The position numbers were made by a program, and so were the translations under genes. A stretch of DNA of 64,000 nt, taken from positions 5,238,694-5,302,693 of the forward strand of contig NC_079369.1 of assembly GCF_021018895.1 (NCBI RefSeq). Reading direction: 5' to 3'. The notes below the pieces were generated by a model. It saw nothing but the letters and a program-made list of their open reading frames with translations, had not been told where the DNA came from and made no database searches. This stretch comes from Seriola aureovittata (Eukaryota; Chordata; Actinopteri; Carangiformes; Carangidae). Shown here one piece after another: positions 37,651 to 49,544 of this stretch. Numbering within the stretch: the stretch's first letter is position 1; every line of letters starts with the position of its first letter.

Positions 37651-37869
37651 GATATTGTTCCAATTTCTAACAGGTTTCATGTGTAATTTTTACATCTATA
37701 GGCTGTACTTTATACACATATATGATTTTACTTCATATGTACATAAATTTCACATATGGAAATTCAACATATGTATTCATATTACATTTCTGTATGGGCA
37801 TTTCTGATGATTTCTCTGATTTCTGGTTGTTGCATACCTACCAATGTTAAGACCAAAACTACAACCTTG
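37651..37869 (+). other. Right unique part of the hAT-type element
   Basis: AT-rich non-repeat sequence between the last array unit and the right inverted end. The end motif CTACCAATGTTAAGACC at 37839-37855 is the reverse of the sub-terminal motif near the left end. Confidence 0.5.
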
Positions 37870-37877
37870 GAAAAAGT
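37870..37877 (+). repeat. Right 8-bp target-site duplication GAAAAAGT
   Basis: Exact copy of 18864-18871, immediately after the inverted end CCTTG. Confidence 0.75.
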
Positions 37878-38330
37878 ATGTGAACAGCTCATCTAAAGGC
37901 ATCTACAAATCTAATTGGAGTCAGGAGTTGTGGGTTAGAGCTCCTGAGTTTGCTGATCACAAGAAACATCTGCTGATGTGAACCATGCACTGCAAAAGAT
38001 ATCCCAGAAGAACCAGAAAGGGTTACAAAGTCATCTGAAAGACTTTATAAATTCATCAGTTCAGTCAAACCGTGCACCCAGCTAAGATGACTTTTAAGAT
38101 ACAATGCAGAATATTCAATGAGATAAAAAAAAATGGAACTCCAGAGTAACAGGCTTAAAGCTATCATCTCTGTTCATGAGTCTATTATACGCGAATCTTG
38201 GTGCATGTTTACAGGCGGCAAAATCTTGAGCTTGCCCTCAAATCAGCATTCTCTAGGATGAGTGTGGTCTTGGTATTAATGTTCGTGAAACTGAATTAGG
38301 GGCAAACGAAATAGGAGAGAATAAAAAGTG
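37870..38330 (+). mobile_element. Tc1-like element, right part (transposase remnant)
   Basis: The arm continues as AAAAAGTATGTGAACAGCTC and TAATTGGAGTCAGGAGTTGT. Around 37990-38060 a decayed frame reads pieces such as EEPERVTKSSERLYKFISS, resembling the N-terminal DNA-binding part of a Tc1-like transposase (RKGYKVISERLKI-type). Stops and short deletions follow. It pairs with the left arm at 18760-18871. The right limit is uncertain. Confidence 0.5.
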
Positions 38331-40984
38331 GTATTCTGAACTTTGACACAACTAAAAGGAGTCAAGTAAGTACAGCTGTAATTCTAAAGTTGCTGTGAGT
38401 TCATACACCTCCTGCACAGCCAGACCCCTGCTCTGTGTCCTCTTGGCTTTAGCTTAACTATAACCACTTTAGACAACCTCGAGTCAGACTTCTTCACAAT
38501 GACTTGAACTGTGTTTTGAATGGTGAGTCTAATTAATTTTAGCCACATTAGTATTTATGTCATGGCGGCTTGCTGGGAAGGGAAGTGCTCCTGTTTTGTC
38601 CTCTTCACATGCAACCTCTTCAAAGCATTAGAAAATAATCTGTCTCCTGGATAAAGCACAAGATGTGCAAGGCTACCAGCTAGCAACTCGAGGTAGAGTG
38701 CCATGCAGGCCCGAGGCAAGGCGAGACTGGGGAATAGCCACAATAAAAAGGCACCTCTTCACGGAGGACATTCACTCTTTTCATATTTGCCTTTGCCTTC
38801 ACTTCAAAGTGCCTCTGACTGCCTGTTTAGGGGTGAAACGAAAAGGGAAATGGGCTAAAAGGAGGAAGTAGGGGGACTGGAACTGGAGTGGTATGGGTCT
38901 GCCGACTCCAAGGTACCATCATGAAGAAGGACACAGTCCAAAAACATTCAGTTGGTATAGAGAACAATTATCATACAGCACAGTCCCACTGTATACTGTA
39001 GTTGAGGAAGATGTCTTCATGCAGATACTTTGCTCTATGCATGAATGTGAGAAAAATACATTTCTCTTCCACAAACGGATTACACAGAGGATACACGACT
39101 AGAAAGAGAGCGCAGTTTGACATTGAAATCCCTCAGTGGAAAGTGAGGGTGTGGAGATTGGACCTATCTTATGTAATGGCGTTCTACACTGTGAGAGAAG
39201 TTTTAATTTTCACTCAAAGTTTCTCTTGTTTAACCATGACCCAAAATTTAACCTAACTTTAAGAAAATCTGGGGGTATTCCAGACAAGAGGATGATGCAT
39301 CTTTAGAGTATGAAACACTTCAAAAGCAGTGGTGTTTTCTCCCCGAAGCCAAGGAATGCCACACTTTCGGTAAAGCTATTTATCATTTTAAAGCTATTTT
39401 ATATGTCATTTAAACCATGTTTCATATTCAGATAACACAAGGTTTCTTTTGTAAAAGAAAGTAACGCAGTCATAAAAGTCTATTGTGGGGTGGGTGAGAA
39501 TCAGTATTTTTTTTTTATGTTTTTAAAAAAAATAATAATTTTGGCATTTTCACCTCTATTGGATGAGATTGAATAGAAAAACAATTCAGTCAAAATCAAT
39601 CAACCCTGCAGAAGTTTTGTCAGGCCAACAGTTCACAAACAGAGCACTTATAATAAATAAGTTGCAAAAGATTAATCATACATTGATCTGATGAATGAAA
39701 AATGCAATTTTATACATTTTTATTAAATTTCACAATTTTCTATTATCATTGGTTTTTCTTTTACTTTTCTTTTTTTTTAATATCCAGTGGAAACTGCTTT
39801 TAGTGATCTAGTTTAGATGGAAGATGTTCACTGTAAGCAGATGATTATTATAACCATTTTTTCTCATTCAGATTACCATCTACACACACACACACACACG
39901 GTATCAGTCCTTACACGCAGTGGCAGTGCAAAAACCTTGTACAAATAAGTTAGAAGAGAGCCTAATACAGCTTACAGTAGTGAGCTACAACAGTTTTCTT
40001 TCTTTGTGTGTGAGAAGACCCAAAATGAACACTGTAAGCTGAATATGTGATTACTATTAGGAAATTATTTAAACAGCATTTGTATAGGAATGATACTGTG
40101 CCAAGCTTTTTGATCCATATAAGCAGTTGATCACTGTAATCATGGTCACTGTTTCCACTGTATACAGAAAATTGATACTAAACTGATAAGCGGCTACAGA
40201 CCATAGAGGAATTTAATAGTTTTATCCTCTATACGTAGATGTCTTTGTGTGCATGTGTGTGTGTGTGACTGAGTGAGTGAGAGAGAGAGAGAGAGATCAC
40301 GTGATTCCCAGTGGACTATGGCTGACCTTCAAAACATCAATACTCTGTGGAGAACAGAGCTCAACTGAATATTGACCAGCACTCATCTGCCTTCCATCAG
40401 TTTTTCTCTTCTCCCATTTCGCAACCAATTACTTCCTTAATTGGTTCAGTGAGCCCCTCCTTCAACTACACACAGTCATCATTGCTCATTTTCAACAGCT
40501 GGAGGCTAGATAAACTGACAGGACACGTTCATTTAAGAGCTGCCCAAAATATCAAAGTTTCACTTGAAGTCAAATGAACCATCAATGTGTGAAATGGAAT
40601 TGAACCTTCTATGATAGTGCTGTTGTCAACCCAGCAGGCACTGCACATCAATGTAATGTCAGAAAGACGCTGTACTCTAATGACACTAATGTTGGACAGG
40701 TGTTACATTTTGGTTGGATATGAAAACTGGGTTTATAAGGGAAAAGTTAATGATTTCCTTTCAGAAATCAGAACTTTACAATAAAGGTATCAGAATCTGA
40801 TGACAGTGATAGGATTATTTGCTTGTGGTGCCTTTGAGCAAGACTGGTTTACAGACTTATTAGGGGGTGGGGGTGGGGCAATTTTTTCTCCAGGACAAAA
40901 AGGAACCCATTACATTGCACGGGCATTCTTCAGTGAACTGAAGTGTTACAGTCCTTACAGTATTTTGCTTGTTTAACTAAAGCT
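38331..40984. other. Intergenic, no gene seen
   Basis: AT-rich noncoding sequence with a short (AC)n near 39880-39898 and a (GA)n near 40278-40294. The open frames at 38555-39256 and 40347-40577 match nothing I recognise. Confidence 0.5.
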
Positions 40985-41160
40985 TTAAAATAAATTTAGT
41001 GGAGTAGAAAGTACAATATTTCCCTCTGAAATATTGTGGAGTGGAAGTATAAAGTAGCATAAAATGGAAATACTCAAGTAAAGTACAAGTACCTAAAAAT
41101 TTTACTTAAGTACAGCACTTAGAGTAAAAAATTAGTTACTCTCCGCTACTGCTCATACAT
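40985..41160 (+). repeat. Teleost dispersed repeat (GTGGAGTAGAAAGTACAATA type)
   Basis: It contains TGGAGTGGAAGTATAAAGTA, AAATGGAAATACTCAAGTAA and AGTACAAGTACCTAAAAATT, then TTACTTAAGTACAGCACTT. This is a very frequent percomorph repeat, probably a short DNA element, near the end of which the palindrome AGTACTTGTACT-type sequence is usual. Class not certain. Confidence 0.6.
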
Positions 41161-42130
41161 TTACCTTGACTTCAGCACACATGTATTTTAATATGGAGGA
41201 AATGAAACGGCACGCTGTCAGCTACCTTACATTAGTTAGTTACACTTTAACTTGAAGCAAGTCGTCTCAGACGTTTGGAAACCACTGTATATAAACTAAC
41301 CCTATACTGAGAGGAGTTCCTAATATTTTGTCCATACCATTTATAGGAGTTAGATTTGAAAAAAATATTGGGAACACTTCTCAGTACATCCCAGTACACT
41401 TAAACATTACCACAATTGCAATTACAGCCTCCACACTGACCATTAAAATAAACCAACACTTCTCAAACAGATTCAGTAAATACAGAATATTATAATTCAC
41501 ATGAAGGAGGATTTACTGCAGGATTGTTCCATTATACTGCATTAGTTTCATCCAGGTTCACTTAATACTTATATATGAATTAAAACTAAAAATCAAGGAC
41601 ACTTACAAATGCTAAAAAAAAATAAGCCATTTATTTTAAAGTTTACCCATTATACAGCAACGCTTAATAAAATGCATTCCTTTGAACAGAATTTTAATGG
41701 GGCAGACATAAGTGACTGCAGATTGCCATATAACTCACTAATAGAACTTGAGGTACAGGTGAAACTGATTATCTCTCTCCAGGGCTCCTCACCCTGTGAT
41801 AGTGAGTCATGCGATGACCTTAGTTTTCTCAACCGATGTCCATCCATCAACTGTACCACAGCACATGATGTAAGCTGCAAGAATAAAAGAAAGCACAAAT
41901 TAATTCTTACATACAGTAACAGCATTGTGCCCAGTGGAAACTATTTACAAAATTTTTACCAGTGAAAAAGTCAATGTCAAGTCTTTGCACTGCGCTCATT
42001 TTAACTTTTTATCTTGGTGTTGTAGAGGTTTCAACTGCTGAAATTGAAGAGTTTTTAAGACCTTTTTAAGGCCATTGTGAATGCAATTTAAGAATATAAT
42101 TAAAAGAAAAGAAACAAAGAACTGTGCAGT
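41161..42130. other. Unassigned; possible Tc1-like tip at 41286-41345
   Basis: GAGGAGTTCCTAATATTTTGTCC at about 41311 resembles the outer end of a fish Tc1-like element. The rest shows overlapping open frames on both strands (41609-41965 plus, 41925-41650 minus) without recognisable products. Confidence 0.35.
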
Positions 42131-42583
42131 AAAATAACAATGATTCAGTTACCTTCTTTGTCATCTTTGAATATGTATATACTTTTTCGGCCGTAGCCCC
42201 TGTCCACGACCTCCTCAGCAGCAAACAGCAGACAGACACGGTTCGAGAGCAGTCGGAAGACGACAGAGCTGGCTCCAAATTGCCTCCACCAGGCGGCTAA
42301 CACTGGCCCAGTTTGCAGGGCCCAAGTTCAGTCCAAGAAGACGGTTGAAAGATAATCAGAGAGCAGTGTGTTTTAATATAGATGTGATATTCATCAGAGG
42401 AAACACAATATACTTAATCACAAGCTATGAGACACATGCATGTACCTTGGATGAACTGGTTAAGGTGGAAACCACTAGGCTGACTCTGCCCAATCTGGCT
42501 GCCATCCTGGAAAGCCAACATACCAGCATTAGTAACCCAGGCAGCCATTTCAGAAGCGTCACCAGCGAGCTTCTTTGTCACCT
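42131..42583 (-). other. Possible unidentified minus-strand exons
   Basis: On the minus strand, about 42325 to 42155 is open without a start codon, reading PVLAAWWRQFGASSVVFRLL then FAAEEVVDRGYGRKSIYIFK and DDKE, and stops at a consensus donor GAAG|GTAACT near 42152. Further upstream, 42509-42445 could be a first exon, MAARLGRVSLVVSTLTSSSK, after TTTCCAG and before AAG|GTACAT. That peptide has the look of a mitochondrial leader. The two do not join in a convincing phase, and I do not recognise either protein. The segment is more GC- and CpG-rich than its surroundings. It could be a decayed element or the 5' end of an unrecognised gene. Confidence 0.25.
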
Positions 42584-45500
42584 GGAGGTAGAAAGAGAGA
42601 GACAGAGAAAGGTTTCAAAATGTTAATGTTAATATTTGTGTGTGAATTTAGTACACACACCCAAGTGGTGTGAAAGTAGCTGTAAGAACAACTCTGCCTG
42701 AATTACACCTCATTCTAGAGATACTCCCTGGTGGGAATTACCTTTTGGGAAAGAAAACTAGAAAAATCTGTTGGACAGATCAATCAGTTAGCCATACAAT
42801 GCATTTAGAAAGTTCTCACTTTGTTACATTGTATTATTTTGAAAGACCTTATAAATCATTAAATTAATTCATCAATGAATGATGCCAGCAAGCTTGCTGC
42901 TAATGCTAGCAAGTTGCCACCCCCACTTGTTATTTTGCAATGGACTCTCTGCCGTTGGTGAGACCTGTGGAGGCGGTATCGCATCTGTACTGGCTCAGGT
43001 CCTGATAAAGACAGAGGTATTCTGAAATGTCCTGAGAAATGTAAAGACCTAGTGCACTTTCAATCATGGCTGATATCCTAACAGTAATGTAAAGTGGTTA
43101 CAACACGGTGAACAGATCGCGACGTGTATTCACTCGGTCTACTTGGTCCATACAATCTCAATTTACAGTCATCGGTTACGAAATGAGCCTAAAGTTACTG
43201 AGGTAACTAGGTGTACAACAGCTGAGAGGAACAGGCACAATTCTAGGAACAGTATCAATATCACAACTTGAAATGTTTACTCTCAGGAGCTGTCTCCAGT
43301 GGTGGAAAGCCACATCGAGATTTACTCGTGTTGATCCTTTACTTTGCCGTTGAACGTGGTTTCTTGTCGGGAGCGGTCCTTCGGAATGCAGATGAGTATC
43401 GCCTTCTAGGAGGTTCAGCCATTCCTATGTTTCTGTCATGCTAACTTCAAGCGCTGCAGTAAGTAATTCTTCTTCGTGGGACTGAGAGCAAACTTGACGC
43501 TCCACTGACTCACACGGCATCTAGTGCCACAATGTGGCATTACAACACGGGGCAGGTCAGGGCTTGATGGCGAGCATGCTCATTTCAGTAGATAACCTTG
43601 AAATACAACAGATGGGCGTCTTGAGCATGACATCGTCCCTGTTGCACCTTTATAGCACAACCACCAAAGCTGACATTTAAAAGTAAGGTTACATGTTCTT
43701 TGCCCACACTGCAAACTTACAGTTTTGACACTTAAGTTAAAATGAAGACATTGAGCATAACTTGACTGATATTGACACATTTGATGCATGCAAAACATTT
43801 TTATTTGCTTTGACAGTATATAAATCTATGCTTGGAATATAAAATACAATCATGCTTTCCCTTATACTTGCATTCAATTTGTGATATACAAATGTTTATA
43901 CTTGCCCATTTTGCATTCAGGCCAGTAGATGTTTCATTGTTCACATGAAGCATCAAGATATAAACCCTTTGTGGAACCACTTTGCTGAGAAAGTAAAACC
44001 TCAGACACTATGGGACTTCCGTCCAATAGCGGGCAGTAACAGCCCAGGAAAATTTACTCACCGAGTATTTCACTTACTGACCGCAGACTACTCAGAGCAA
44101 GGTTTCAGTTCAATGCAGCCATGTTGGTTTTTGATGTCTATATGTGGGCAGTCTTTAGGTTATGACCCAGCTAGGGGAAAAGGGAAGCAACATAAAACCA
44201 GGTGTTATTGGTAAATCAAATTTACTGCGTAACCAGGAGGGTAAATAAGTAAACAAAAAGAGAGGACAACTAAAGTAGAGAAACAGGAGCCAACAAAGAG
44301 CCTAACTGTGCTATTCTAACCAACCCAAAAAGACAAGAAGCAGCACCCCTGTTCCTAATGTATCCAACAGTCATTTTCTAAGGGTGTAATGCACAATCAG
44401 AATTTTAAACCTAGCCCAGTCCCCAACAATCACTACCAGCATCTCACACCAAATCACAAATTACACATGCATGTTCACAAAGGAGGTACAGAGGCGGGCT
44501 GCCTATCATGTCAGCCGCCACTAATGATGTGCAGGCCGGGTTCTTAAACCCTATTCATCTGAGTGCTAGAACGACTGCAGCTGTGGTGAGGACGGGCAGG
44601 ATCATTGCTGCACCAATGGGAGAAGATGGCAGTGAAGTTGGAGGCTCCTCCTCTCTGCTCTGACCAATCCCGTCACGGAGTCCGTGCAGCCTGATTAGCA
44701 TACAGACAAAACACACTTTAAAATCTAGGTGACCGCGCTGCGCTCAATTGAACATATTTTTATACCATGCAGAAAGTTGAACAAGAAAGAGCAGAACTGA
44801 TGACACAATTATGGAAGATTGTGCTGGTAGAGGATAACATTAAAAGTACTAGAAAATTTCCTGGAGAAGTTTTGAATGTGCCTGCTGCTTGGTGCGTGTA
44901 CTTCTCTCCTCATGTTTCAATCGGTACAAAGGACTTTACTTTCAGTTTCATTCATGTTGTAGAGACTTATCCTGACACTGACCTCAGTCACTGCAGGTGT
45001 CCATCAAAAAGCCTTCTGAAGCTGTCACAACTGGCCAAAATAACCTCACACTGATGGTTTCAAAAACAGATGTGTCCCCACAACCACTGCAAGACATGTA
45101 TACACACATGTACATGCCCTTACAGAAGTTGATCTGCAATAAAGCTATACCACTATATCCCCATATAGCTTCTAAGCTATACGAACTTTTATTACCTACC
45201 TAAGACTGACATATGTGGCCGTGAGGACGAGTTACACAGAGTTCTTTCGAGGAGTTCTACAGCTTCTCGCACTCTAGCGATGACGTCATCCACTCTAGCT
45301 CATTCCGTGCAATACACACCTAACATAAAGTCGGAAACAGTCTTTAAATGGCACAAAATGTAAATTGCGATTTTGTGTAAACTGTAATAGTTTTCAAAAC
45401 ACCAATTTAACCCAAAAGACTCTCAAGTCTTGTGACCCGTTTAATTTCAACCATTTTTCTACAATGAAGTATGATGCAGCAGTTGTTATATGTCGGCTAG

Positions 45501-47230
45501 GTTTTCTCAAAGCTACGGGACTAGTTAAAATTTTGATATGGTAGATGAATAAGACGAATAAGTTTGCAGAATAATAATATATGTATTATTATTAATAAAT
45601 GTAGGTTATTTTATTCTGACTACTGTTAAATGAAAATGTTATATAATACTGCAGTCTGCAGTCAGTGATGCAGGAAATCCACATAGAGAGTGTGGAATAA
45701 AAGCAGACCACCAAGATAATAGTAGGGAATGTAAGAATTACCACTTGTTGTTTTGCCAAACTAACCTGGGTCTTAGTATAGCCTCTTAATCTGCATGCAT
45801 AAATTGAACACCCTCATCTTTAAACGGGAGTTGTTATTTTTTATCCAGTTGAATCCTCAGGTCAATTTGAATCCAACAATTACTGGCAGCCCCTACATAC
45901 CTGCACCTGTTGGAATAGGTTTAACTTCCAGCTTGTGTTGATCCGTCTTCTGGGTTTAATTGGTGTTTCATTAGGGGGATACCAACTATCACTCCTCAAC
46001 ACACCTGTCAGTTGGGTTCTGTGGCATTTGCACAGCAAATTCTCCTCAAACAGTGGAGCACTGTCACAACAAAGCTGCAGCTCTTAAATCAATTAATGGA
46101 TTTCTTGTGGTAGCAGCTGCCAGGTTTCTCCCAGGATTAAGGGGGGTATTGTCTGTCTGGGTCCCTCTAACGAGGCCCAGATGAATTAACATGGATGAGA
46201 ACTTAATTAGGACACACCGCTATTTTTCTCTGCCTGTGTCATTCTTTCTCACGGCACTTAATTTTTCTTCTTCTCCATCACCAGGCTTCTTGTTCTTTTA
46301 CAGTTTAATTTTTGCTTTGAATGAATCCTCTGGCTGAAGTGACAAGCTGACTAAGACGACACAGGACCAGCTACTGGAATTTCACTGGAAATCAGAGAGA
46401 GATGGGGAGGGGGACAAGGAGAAAGAACGTTAGTAAATGATTGTGGATCAATGTCTCAAATGAAGTAAAATGGCTATAGTGTTTCCAGCTACTTATGAGT
46501 CCTTAAACAGGTGAGAAACACTATTGATGTCTCGCCAAGCTGAGTGTTTACTCAACACAGAGGACATCAAAGGCAGAGAAACACTAAACTTATTTACATG
46601 TTTTACCATAGTAATGATAGGACGAGGGCATTCAGTTCCCCCTTCAATTCTCCTCTTTTTACATTTTCCATTATACTGGTGACTATGCGTGTGTGCATAT
46701 ATAAACTGTGTTGTTCTGGCATGTTCTTCTTGATAAGCTTGGTGCTCAGGGGAGATTGCAAAATACAACACGTCTGTCCATCAACTCAACCCTCTTTCAA
46801 GTTTGCTGTAAACAGGCCAAAATTAATTACCAACAAAATGATTTCCGTTTTTTCTTCTTGCTCTGGAACACATTTAGCTATGTTTGAAAGGGTGCCAAGC
46901 AGGTTGCTGTTTATGAGGCTTCAGCTTCAAGTATGTGGCATTAATTTCTGCACAACGATATTTGTAGAGAGCAATAAATTGGAAAGAGGGATTGGAGGAT
47001 GCAGAGAGGGATGCTTCCCCCTCAAGTTGACGCTGGGAATGCAGTGCTAACCAGATGTCTATTTACATAAGCTGGCTGTGCCGGGTGAATACAGCACATG
47101 CTGTGCAAGATTAGATGATGGCTGGGTATTAACTGCAGGTTACAGGACCTTAAGCCACTCACTGTGTAGTTTCAATGAGCATCCTCTGAAAAATGATTTA
47201 AATTCGCCAGGGATCTCTTCAAACTTTTAT

Positions 47231-47238
<8 letters not shown>
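42584..47238. other. Intergenic, no identified gene
   Basis: Mostly AT-rich noncoding sequence. The stretch 44480-44720 is richer in GC, with CCAAT motifs (CACCAATGGG, GACCAATCCC) and an AT-rich TTTTTATACC before the open frame at 44767-45054. That frame is not recognised. A perfect CRE, TGACGTCA, lies at 45281-45288. The other open frames (43945-44214, 46544-47050) show no known product. Confidence 0.4.

Positions 47239-47300
<62 letters not shown>
47239..47300 (+). repeat. (AC)n microsatellite, about 31 copies
   Basis: Uninterrupted AC run. Open frames through it encode only His/Thr or Cys/Val runs and are not genes. Confidence 0.95.
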
Positions 47301-47302
<2 letters not shown>

Positions 47303-47565
47303 CTGTTGCTATGCTCGAAGCAACCGCTTTGAGCACCCAGCTTTCCCCAAGAGGTTTTAGGTCGTTACTGAGGAGATATTCTAAAGATCCTCTTCCAGAG
47401 CACAGAGGGCCGGAAGATGTCTTGCTTTTACCCCAGATGTGCAGGTTTTCTGGGCTTGGTAGGGCATCGTAGACAGCTTGGATTGAGGAACCAGACACGA
47501 TGGAAGTCTTCCTGCATGATGTTTGACCAGGTAATCCTGTACTGTGATATACTTTCCCACTTCGT
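47301..47565 (-). pseudogene. LINE C-terminal zinc-finger region relic
   Basis: Minus-strand frame reads AVYDALPSPENLHIWGKSK, then PLCSGRGSLEYLLSNDLKPLGE, then WVLKAVASSIATA. This resembles the C-terminal CxxC...HxxxC segment of a fish non-LTR retrotransposon protein (PLCSGRGSLQHILSSCPKAL type). Key Cys and His residues are replaced here and a segment is deleted before WVLKAVA. The (AC)n run adjoins the broken end. Confidence 0.55.
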
Positions 47566-48189
47566 CCATGGTCCCTGCTGACTGAACTCGTCTTTAAAGT
47601 GCTAATTTCAAATTGCCTACCTACCTACAAGAAACATTAAAGCATGTAATCAACTGTTACTATTTACTCTTAACTCTCCTGCAGCTGTATCAGAGCTGTA
47701 TTAAGTTGCTGCTAATGCTAACCATTTCCAATTCCTACTGCTGCTGCCTCATATTAAAAGACACAGAGTGGCTTTTAAAACACAATGTATTTGTCACAGA
47801 AGTTAGTGCTAGCTGCAATTGTTCATCAAAAATACCTCAGACAGTGGTCAGTTTTGGCCTTTTTCTTTTGTAAAAGTTATAAATATTGCAGTGAGTAATG
47901 GAATAAGAGGGGGCACCTGCAGCAAGCTACGGTAAATTCACACATACAGATACAAAGTAGTTGCCATCAACATCAGTGATTTGTTTGTCCCTGTAACTTC
48001 TTAAAGACATGTTTAGAACTGGGAAGCTGGAGACTGCAGCTTTTCATCCATTTTGTTTAAAATTCCCTCCCTTAGTGGAGTAGAGTAATAAGAGCTGCAC
48101 ACCTCCAGCTCCTCAGCAAGATAACCAACTGTACTGCGCTCTGCTGTTGTGTGGTAAATACTGTTAGGTCAGGTAATGAGCAGGTGCTT
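47566..48189. other. Intergenic, no feature seen
   Basis: Noncoding sequence without recognisable coding or repeat signal. Confidence 0.4.
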
Positions 48190-48620
48190 ATTTATATTAA
48201 TTGGATAGGTAGATAGATAATACTATATTGATCACCTCTGGAGGATATTCAGTTGTCAAGCTGTAGCACAAATATGGAAAAATTAGACAATAAGCCATCT
48301 ACAACATAGACACATTTATTCACTCAATCGCATTAAATGAATTAAAATACAACAAAACAGCATGAACTACAGTGAAAATAAATAAATAATTCAGTGCTTC
48401 AGTGCCTTAGTGTTAAAAGCTCAGTGTGCTGGGAATAAATGAGCCTCTTCATCATTCAGTAGAATATTTAGGCAGAATAAAACGACAAATAAAGGAAATT
48501 GTGTGGATGGAATTGAATGGAGGGTGGTGCATGCTGTTCTACAGCAGTTGTAGAGCTGGACCTTCTGATGACCCTGCTGAGTCTGTTGAGCTCCCCCTTC
48601 TGAGCATCACTCCCTCAACA
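48190..48620 (-). repeat. Probable non-LTR retrotransposon 3' fragment
   Basis: TAGATAGATAATACTATATT and GATCACCTCTGGAGGATATTCAG resemble the common fish LINE tail (ACTTTATTGATCCCC...GGAAATTCAG) in reverse orientation. The part near 48570-48610 (CCCTGCTGAGTCTGTTGAGC) resembles the coding region upstream of it. Highly decayed. Confidence 0.4.
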
Positions 48621-49457
48621 GACAGGCTTTGAAAAAATCACACAGGCAATAATGCACAATTTGTCTTGACCTCCTTTGTGTTTGTGCATTGAACATGGCC
48701 CTAAACAGATCTGAATTGTCAAATGCAGCTTTTCCTTTCCCAAACACTCAAGGTTACACCCTTGATGTGTATCTCTGAATGCTCTAAACTGCCTGCAGCC
48801 CTTCGCTTGTTAGAAGCACCGCACTGATGCAAGAGGCAGACTGCAGCATTTGAAGACTGGACTGTCAACCTGATCAAGTGCACCGAGACTCCAGACGTGG
48901 TTAAAGGAAGACTCAGTGACACAGTTAGTGTGTGTGTTTTTATGTGTGTGTGTGTTTGTTTTCATGGTGAGTCGTTGATTAGCATTCAGTGAAAGGCCTA
49001 CATTTGCTCTCTCTCTACACACACATGCATAAGGAGTTTTATACTCCATTCACACCGACACAGCAATGTTGGTTAACCCCGCATTGGAGGTCTTTCACTA
49101 TGGGTCCCACATCAGCTGACCTTTCTTCAGGACCCTCCTCTCAGCCAGGGTTGAGCACAGGTCAGAAGTGGCATTGCCACTAGGGATGGAAATGAATTGA
49201 ATGGCACTGCTGTTTACATGTGACTTAATTGACTCACTGACAGAAAGGAAGACAGAGGGAGAGTGAGGTCGAGAGCACACATGTGAGTGAAACTTAAACT
49301 TTTATCCGGTAAATAATTCAATTTAATTCAGTGTAGTCCTCAGGTTGATCACTGAAGCCTTATTACTGTGTAAATAAACACAAAATCTGTTTCCCTTCCC
49401 AATTTTCCTTCTTTTTCCACTTGCTCAGCACATGCCTCTCTTTCACTCACACTCACA

Positions 49458-49459
<2 letters not shown>
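48621..49459. other. Intergenic, no feature seen
   Basis: Noncoding sequence. The open frames here are short and unrecognised. Confidence 0.4.
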
Positions 49460-49543
<84 letters not shown>

Positions 49544-49544
49544 C
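49460..49544 (+). repeat. (CA)n microsatellite, about 40 copies
   Basis: CA run of about 85 bp with a single CG interruption near its end (CACGCACACAC). Confidence 0.95.

Larger units (their letters stand above)
18872..37869 (+). mobile_element. hAT-type non-autonomous transposon filled with a giant tandem array
   Basis: The left end reads CAAGGGCGTAAGTTT. The reverse complement of the right end reads CAAGGTTGTAGTTTT, sharing 11 of 15 positions, and further in both carry a GGTAG block (ATGGTAGT and TTGGTAGG). It is flanked by the exact 8-bp repeat GAAAAAGT. No transposase frame is visible inside, so it would have moved with help from an autonomous hAT. Between about 19305 and 37650 the interior is almost entirely a tandem repeat. 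Most likely a short element carrying a small repeat inserted first and the array expanded afterwards by unequal exchange or slippage. Superfamily is inferred from duplication length and end sequence. Confidence 0.65.

Noticed and set aside
41609..41965. 118-codon plus-strand frame (and a 91-codon minus-strand frame over it)
   Set aside because: Frames on both strands have no recognisable motif, splice support or clear composition bias. Not enough to call a gene.
44767..45054. 95-codon frame after CCAAT and TATA-like motifs
   Set aside because: It could be a small gene, but the protein is unrecognised and the promoter-like motifs are short enough to be chance. Left as noncoding.
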